Source of the DNA: Datisca glomerata
Taxonomy: Eukaryota; Streptophyta; Magnoliopsida; Cucurbitales; Datiscaceae
Reading direction: 5' to 3'
Assembly (NCBI GenBank): GCA_003255025.1
Contig: QANY01008329.1
Coordinates: 509,151 to 573,150 of the forward strand
DNA length: 64,000 nucleotides
Positions 60,006 through 64,000 of the stretch are shown here, one piece after another; position 1 is the stretch's first letter, and every line of letters begins with the position of its first letter. Position numbers and translations under genes: made by a program. The notes below the pieces were generated by a model that was given only the letters and a program-made list of their open reading frames with translations, did not search any database and had not been told where the DNA came from.

Positions 60006-62994
60006 GTTCTTTTATCTTCTTTGCTTTCCCTTTATCATTTCTTTTTCTTTATCGATCCTAATGTTGTGGGTCTGTTAGTGCTTCCTTATATGGTCACTAG
60101 TTAGTTTAGGGCTACATTTTGTTGCTGTCATTAATTATTTTTTGAGAAGTTTGGTTGTTGAGTCATTGGGTTGACAGAGAGGGGTGGGATCGAAAGAGAG
60201 GTTAGAGGAAAAAAGAGTGTGAGTGAGAGAGAGCAATCATGTTTGAGAGGGATAACATTGTTCCTATAGGGGTTGGGCAGTTGTTGTCAAAGCAAGAGAG
60301 GCGGGAGTTTATTTGCTGCTAAGATGGTGTATTTTGAGGAGTGGGAAAGGGTAACACACGATAAATTTTTTCATATTATACTTGTCACATTCAAGACTTG
60401 TTTTTTTTACTTGCTGCTGGCAATTACCATTTTTATAATTTGGTAAAATATTTTTTTCTTAGAGCTTCAGTTATATTTGCAATGAAAAATGTGCTTGAGC
60501 TTTTACTAATTCTCATGCTTCATCTATTATACTGCAGAGAAAGATGATGGTTTTACAACAGAGGTAACTAGTCTTAATGTAGTATTTGTGAATATTGGTA
60601 ACACATTTTAATCATAGGTTACTGAATGAGAGTTTATTTAAGTATTTATTTCTCTTGGAAATTTATCCCAAACAATTCTCATTTTTATGCTATTTGAGCG
60701 ACATTACTATATATGAAATGTCTTCTTATTGAAAAATTATGTATATGATTTATCCCAATTGTAATGACTTAGGCTTCATAACATATATAAAATTTTTAGC
60801 GATGATGTGTTTCCCTAGGCGTGGTTGCCTCTGTCATTTTCAACCTACATTTATTTTGATTTTCAACATATCACTCTAAATTTGTGAATATTTAGATGTG
60901 GGAGATCCCTTGTTTGCTGAAGAGCTAGAAGAAAACGAGCGCTTTTAAAAGATGTAAGTATGGATACTACAAATATGACATTTAGTAAAATCATGTAGTC
61001 GAAAGTCGTTGAATCACATATTTCTTGCAGTGATTCTTGACTAAGTTAATTTATATGGTTTATTTTACAGTGTTTTGAAGGAAACCCTCTCTTTGAATTT
61101 GATCGTACAGGGATCTAACCCTTCTTTTGGGGATTTTTTATCTAATGCACGAAGGATTTTTTTTCTAATATCGTGTTTAGAAACTGATCTCTGGTGCATT
61201 AATGGGGTTATTTTTATAAGAAACTTATCTTTGGTGCATTGGTGGGGCGAAATGGTGACTGCTTATGCAATTACAAGAATTTGATTCTCTTACTGTCAAA
61301 CTTTTAGAAAGGATCGCGAAATGGTGACTGGTTATGCAATTGTTGCTTCCATAATTATTCTTCTCGTGCACATGTGGAAATTAACTTATTTAAAATTCCT
61401 GGAGTTTAGGTTTCTTTTCTTTGTTTGTGATTGTATCCTAGATTTAACATTTTTCTTAGATTCAAATTTTCTTTTCAGTGTAAAAAGTGCAATGCTTCCC
61501 CACCAGGTACACTCTTTATATCCCTCTCTCATTATCCTTGGTAATGAATTTTATTTGGCAAGTTGAATATCAGTTGTCATGACGTATTTCGTTACTGAAG
61601 TTTTCCCCTTCTTGCTCTTTTGGCTCTAAATCACTTGGAAAAAGCGGTTAGCATCTGAAGACCTTAGTTAGGACTTGTAGATAGTAAGAGTTTAAATGTG
61701 GGATAGGTTTGGTTTTATGTTTTCGGTTTATGTATCTTTTCAAAATAGATACCAATATCTTTGGCCTTTTCTTTTGTCTTCATTCTTACCTTAGAGTAGT
61801 TTGGTCTTTTTTGTACTACTGATTACTGATAGAACAATATATTTCCCACTGCTTGCTTTCAGCTCTAAAGACATCTAATGCTCCTAGTCGAGAAGTACAT
61901 TTTTTATTACATGTATTTGTATTTCGTTGTGCTTCGTAGATGTATTTGTACTTCTAGACTAGAAAGAAGAAATGAATAATCTCATGAACTTCTCCGAATC
62001 TCTGCATGTGATTGTTCTTGTAAAGTTGGTTATTATTGCAATAACTAGATAAGTTGATATATGTTCTAGTTTAGTCATAGGCATTTACATTTTTTTTATT
62101 TGGCTTGGACTTGATTAGGTAAATTAAATATATTCTACACATTACTTTGTGCCATAGACCACTACAATGGGGATCTTTACATTACTTTGTGCTTGATGAC
62201 TTTTGGGAATCTTTACATTACTATGTGCTTGAATTTTGATAATTTGAGTTTCTTCCATCATAATAAATTGAATTCATGGCTATCTAGTTATTGGTATGAA
62301 CTAGATTAGCATCTCAAGTGCCACCTGAATGGCATGGTTGGCTTCACTACATAACCGATCACACCGTTATTTGTCTTTCCGTTCATCCCCAATTTGAAAT
62401 TGGCATTTTCTTTGCATATTTGGCTTTCTTTTTCCATGGAAATTCAAGTGTCTCAACACAATTGATATGAGATTGTCATGTTTCCCATAAAATAATTGAC
62501 GATGTTCTTGAATCTAGTTATCAAACTTTCTTCAGAACCATCTTTTATCATCATCATGATAAGTTCTTATGTTCTTCACGCACTATTGCAAACTAGTGAC
62601 CTATATAATAACTCTCTCATAGCCCTTCATACTGCAATGGTTCGTTCTCTTTTTCTCTCGACATTGTTCTCTCAATTTTTTTACAATTTCACCTTGGTTT
62701 GTGGATATATTTTCCATTTACATTTTTATTTTCTCTGTTTAGATCTATTTCTTAAATAATGATGCACTGATAATTACTGTTCATCGTCTTGCAATGCTTG
62801 GTAGAGGACGTAAGAGCATAGGTAAATGGTTGTTTGGTGAATGAGTTTAAACAATTATATGCATTTTCCCAAGTTTGATGAATGAGTTTAAAACAAATAC
62901 CATCTCTTTCAAATTCTTAATATGATGTTATATAATTCTATTATGCAAAATTTGGTGAATGATTTCTTCTATATGCATTTGTTATCTGTGCTAG
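60006..62994 (+). other. CACTA interior with exon-like scraps
   Basis: Possible small exons between splice-like sites: CTGCAG|...GATGATGGTTTTACAACAGAG|GTAACT (60,540), TTTAG|ATGTGGGAGATCCCTTG...|GTAAGT (60,894-60,955, VGDPLFAEELEENERF then stop) and TTTTACAG|TGTTTTGAAGG (61,070, FEGNPLFEFDRTG). T-rich intron-like DNA fills the remainder. I do not recognise a protein. Frames 61,075-61,566 and 62,496-62,759 are not convincing. Confidence 0.4.
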
Positions 62995-63245
62995 GTATGA
63001 GAAACATATTGGTTCAGGTCTGCTATATTATCTCCAGTCAGATCAGACACAGGTAAAATTAGATTTATTGCAATAATTGTTTCTTTTTATGCTGGTTTAT
63101 AGTTTTTATACTTATTCTACAGGGAACTGAAGAGAGCAGTGGGCTTGGAGATATGTTTATTTCCTATACTCACCAACTAACAACTGCTCATGGTATTTTT
63201 CTTCGGCATTGGGAAGGTCTGAAGGCACTGCATACCCTATTGTGA
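62995..63245 (+). pseudogene. Captured fragment resembling DNA2 helicase/nuclease
   Basis: DNA2 processes Okazaki flaps and broken ends in the nucleus. Exon 62,995-63,052, after an acceptor GTGCTAG, reads YEKHIGSGLLYYLQSDQTQ and ends at CACAG|GTAAAA. Exon from 63,123, after CTACAG, reads TEESSGLGDMF, then HQLTTAHGIFLRHWEGLK, and stops at 63,243-63,245. In plant DNA2 proteins a GLLYYL..DQTQ block and a ESSGLGD...HLT..H..FLRHW block lie near each other in the nuclease domain, with about 50 residues between that are missing here. Assignment is from memory of the family, so less sure than the hemoglobin. Confidence 0.6.
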
Positions 63246-63821
63246 AGCACTACCAATTAACTTAGCTTCTTCATTTTTTATATTTTAGACTCAAAATTTC
63301 ATTTTTTATACTTTTCATTTATTGGAACAAGTTTACTTGTATATTTTAAGGATAAGTTAGTTAGTTTCCAAGTTAGATTTATTTGTAAGTTGATCAAATG
63401 AATAATGTAAAATTTTGTTGAAATGATTAAATGTAAATGTTGTCAATTATATATTGATGTTCTTTATGTTACGTAAAATTATCTTTTGAAAGTGTTTAAT
63501 ATGAATAATTGACTATAATAATGAACCTTATGTTATCTCACTTTATAGGATATAAAATACATGTGAATGTTAATTCACAAGTATTAAAAACACTTGTTCA
63601 ATAATTCAACAGGGGTTCGAAAACCCTGTTAAAAAATGTTCTCTAAGAGTCGAAAACCCCTGTAAAAATCAAGATACCACAGATGTCTTCACAGGAGGCG
63701 TTGCGCCTCATAAAAATGCAGACTTTTAATATGAGAGATTATCACAGATGTCGCATGATCCATGTAGATTACTTTTCAAGGGGATATCCCCCTATTGTAG
63801 AATGGCATATTTCTTGTAGTG
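63246..63821. other. CACTA right subterminal region
   Basis: AT-rich, then two related words (GGGGTTCGAAAACCCTGTTA and GAGTCGAAAACCCCTG, 63,612-63,662) and two ATCACAGATGTC-like words, ending in the terminal repeat. A 63-codon frame over the border (63,683-63,874) is by chance. Confidence 0.6.
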
Positions 63822-64000
63822 GTGGTGGATGTGACCGTTTGGTGGCTGACTCGATGCTTTATCACAGCGACTGAAGTTGACTGGTGCTCACCGCAAAGAA
63901 GAAAATGCTACGTGGAGGTCTAATTTCAGTGGATAACAATGATGTCTAACACAAGGCTAGCTGGCCTCTGCATTAGATCCTCTTCTCGAGGCTTTTTAGC
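63822..64000 (-). repeat. Tat 5' LTR, outer part (truncated by window end)
   Basis: GTGGTGGATGTGACCGTTTG onward matches the left LTR from about 28,895 to 29,075 (GTGGCTGACTC, AATGATGTCTAACACAAG, CCTCTTCTCGAGGCTTTT). Confidence 0.88.

Larger units (their letters stand above)
58792..63821 (+). mobile_element. CACTA element, 5,030 bp, carrying host gene fragments
   Basis: Starts CACTACAAGAAATATGACAT; the other end in reverse complement starts CACTACAAGAAATATGCCAT. The first 16 bases of the two ends are identical, and a 3-bp GTG duplication flanks it, as expected for CACTA/CMC elements. No TnpD-like transposase or TnpA-like protein is recognisable. Contents include a hemoglobin exon, DNA2-like exons and several exon-like pieces between GT..AG introns. 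The clean ends suggest it is among the younger insertions here. It probably moved with enzyme from another copy. Confidence 0.92.
28517..64000 (-). mobile_element. Ty3/gypsy element of Tat type, heavily nested, runs off the window
   Basis: Oriented on the minus strand. LTR copies start at 28,517 (3' LTR) and 58,405 (5' LTR); both read TGTTGT..(A)CAAAAAATCTC. Directly inside the 5' LTR the minus strand reads TATGGCGTCGTCTGTGGGAA, a version of the TGGCGCCGTCTGTGGG block found after many gypsy LTRs. Minus-strand gag-protease, no pol, and a plus-strand extra ORF next to the 3' LTR give the arrangement known for Tat lineages. Insertions inside it are copia 1, copia 2 and a CACTA element. Confidence 0.8.

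Overview
This is nuclear DNA from a flowering plant, most likely a eudicot. The evidence is AT-rich, intron-like noncoding sequence, many degenerate plant transposable elements (Ty1/copia, Ty3/gypsy of the Tat type, L1-like LINE, CACTA, Mutator, hAT, PIF/Harbinger), and captured fragments of typical plant genes with introns still present. I see no intact host gene, no rRNA, no tRNA and no CRISPR. Almost every open reading frame is a broken transposon domain or the translation of a simple repeat. I cannot name the species.

Layout, left half. 1-6,300: hAT-like pieces, a noncoding repeat family (called X here) split by an 802-bp hAT element with a clean 8-bp target duplication, a palindromic minisatellite and a CT microsatellite. 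7,383-9,122: a Mutator-like element (long inverted repeats, 9-bp target duplication) carrying three exons of a cyclin D3 gene. 9,340-10,450: a 93-bp tandem array built of two near-perfect palindromes per unit. 10,858-12,330: a decayed multi-exon gene fragment on the minus strand, not identified. 12,327-14,040: second and third copies of X, with the palindromic minisatellite again. 14,210-17,270: a dead L1-like LINE on the minus strand. 18,219-19,435: a Harbinger-like element holding a very G-rich array. 19,895-27,801: an LTR element whose left LTR is split by a SIRE-like copia element, which itself holds a Harbinger MITE.

Layout, right half. 28,517 to beyond the window end is one gypsy element of the Tat type, oriented on the minus strand. 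Its 5' LTR is on the right, gag-protease runs leftward from 58,324, pol is absent, and an extra antisense (plus-strand) ORF lies next to the left LTR. Two Ty1/copia elements (29,966-38,617 and 40,826-53,908) are inserted in it. The second holds a 2.26-kb probable solo LTR and a composite insertion containing a CACTA end. The gypsy 5' LTR is split by a 5.03-kb CACTA element (58,792-63,821) that has perfect terminal repeats and a GTG target duplication but no recognisable transposase; it carries exon 1 of a truncated (2-on-2) hemoglobin gene and two exons resembling the DNA2 helicase/nuclease.

Best leads: two transposons of different superfamilies that captured host gene fragments, the two palindromic minisatellites, and a copia leader of about 1.4 kb that is inverted between two sister elements. 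Function is not implied for any of them; the captured exons carry stops or lack most of their gene.
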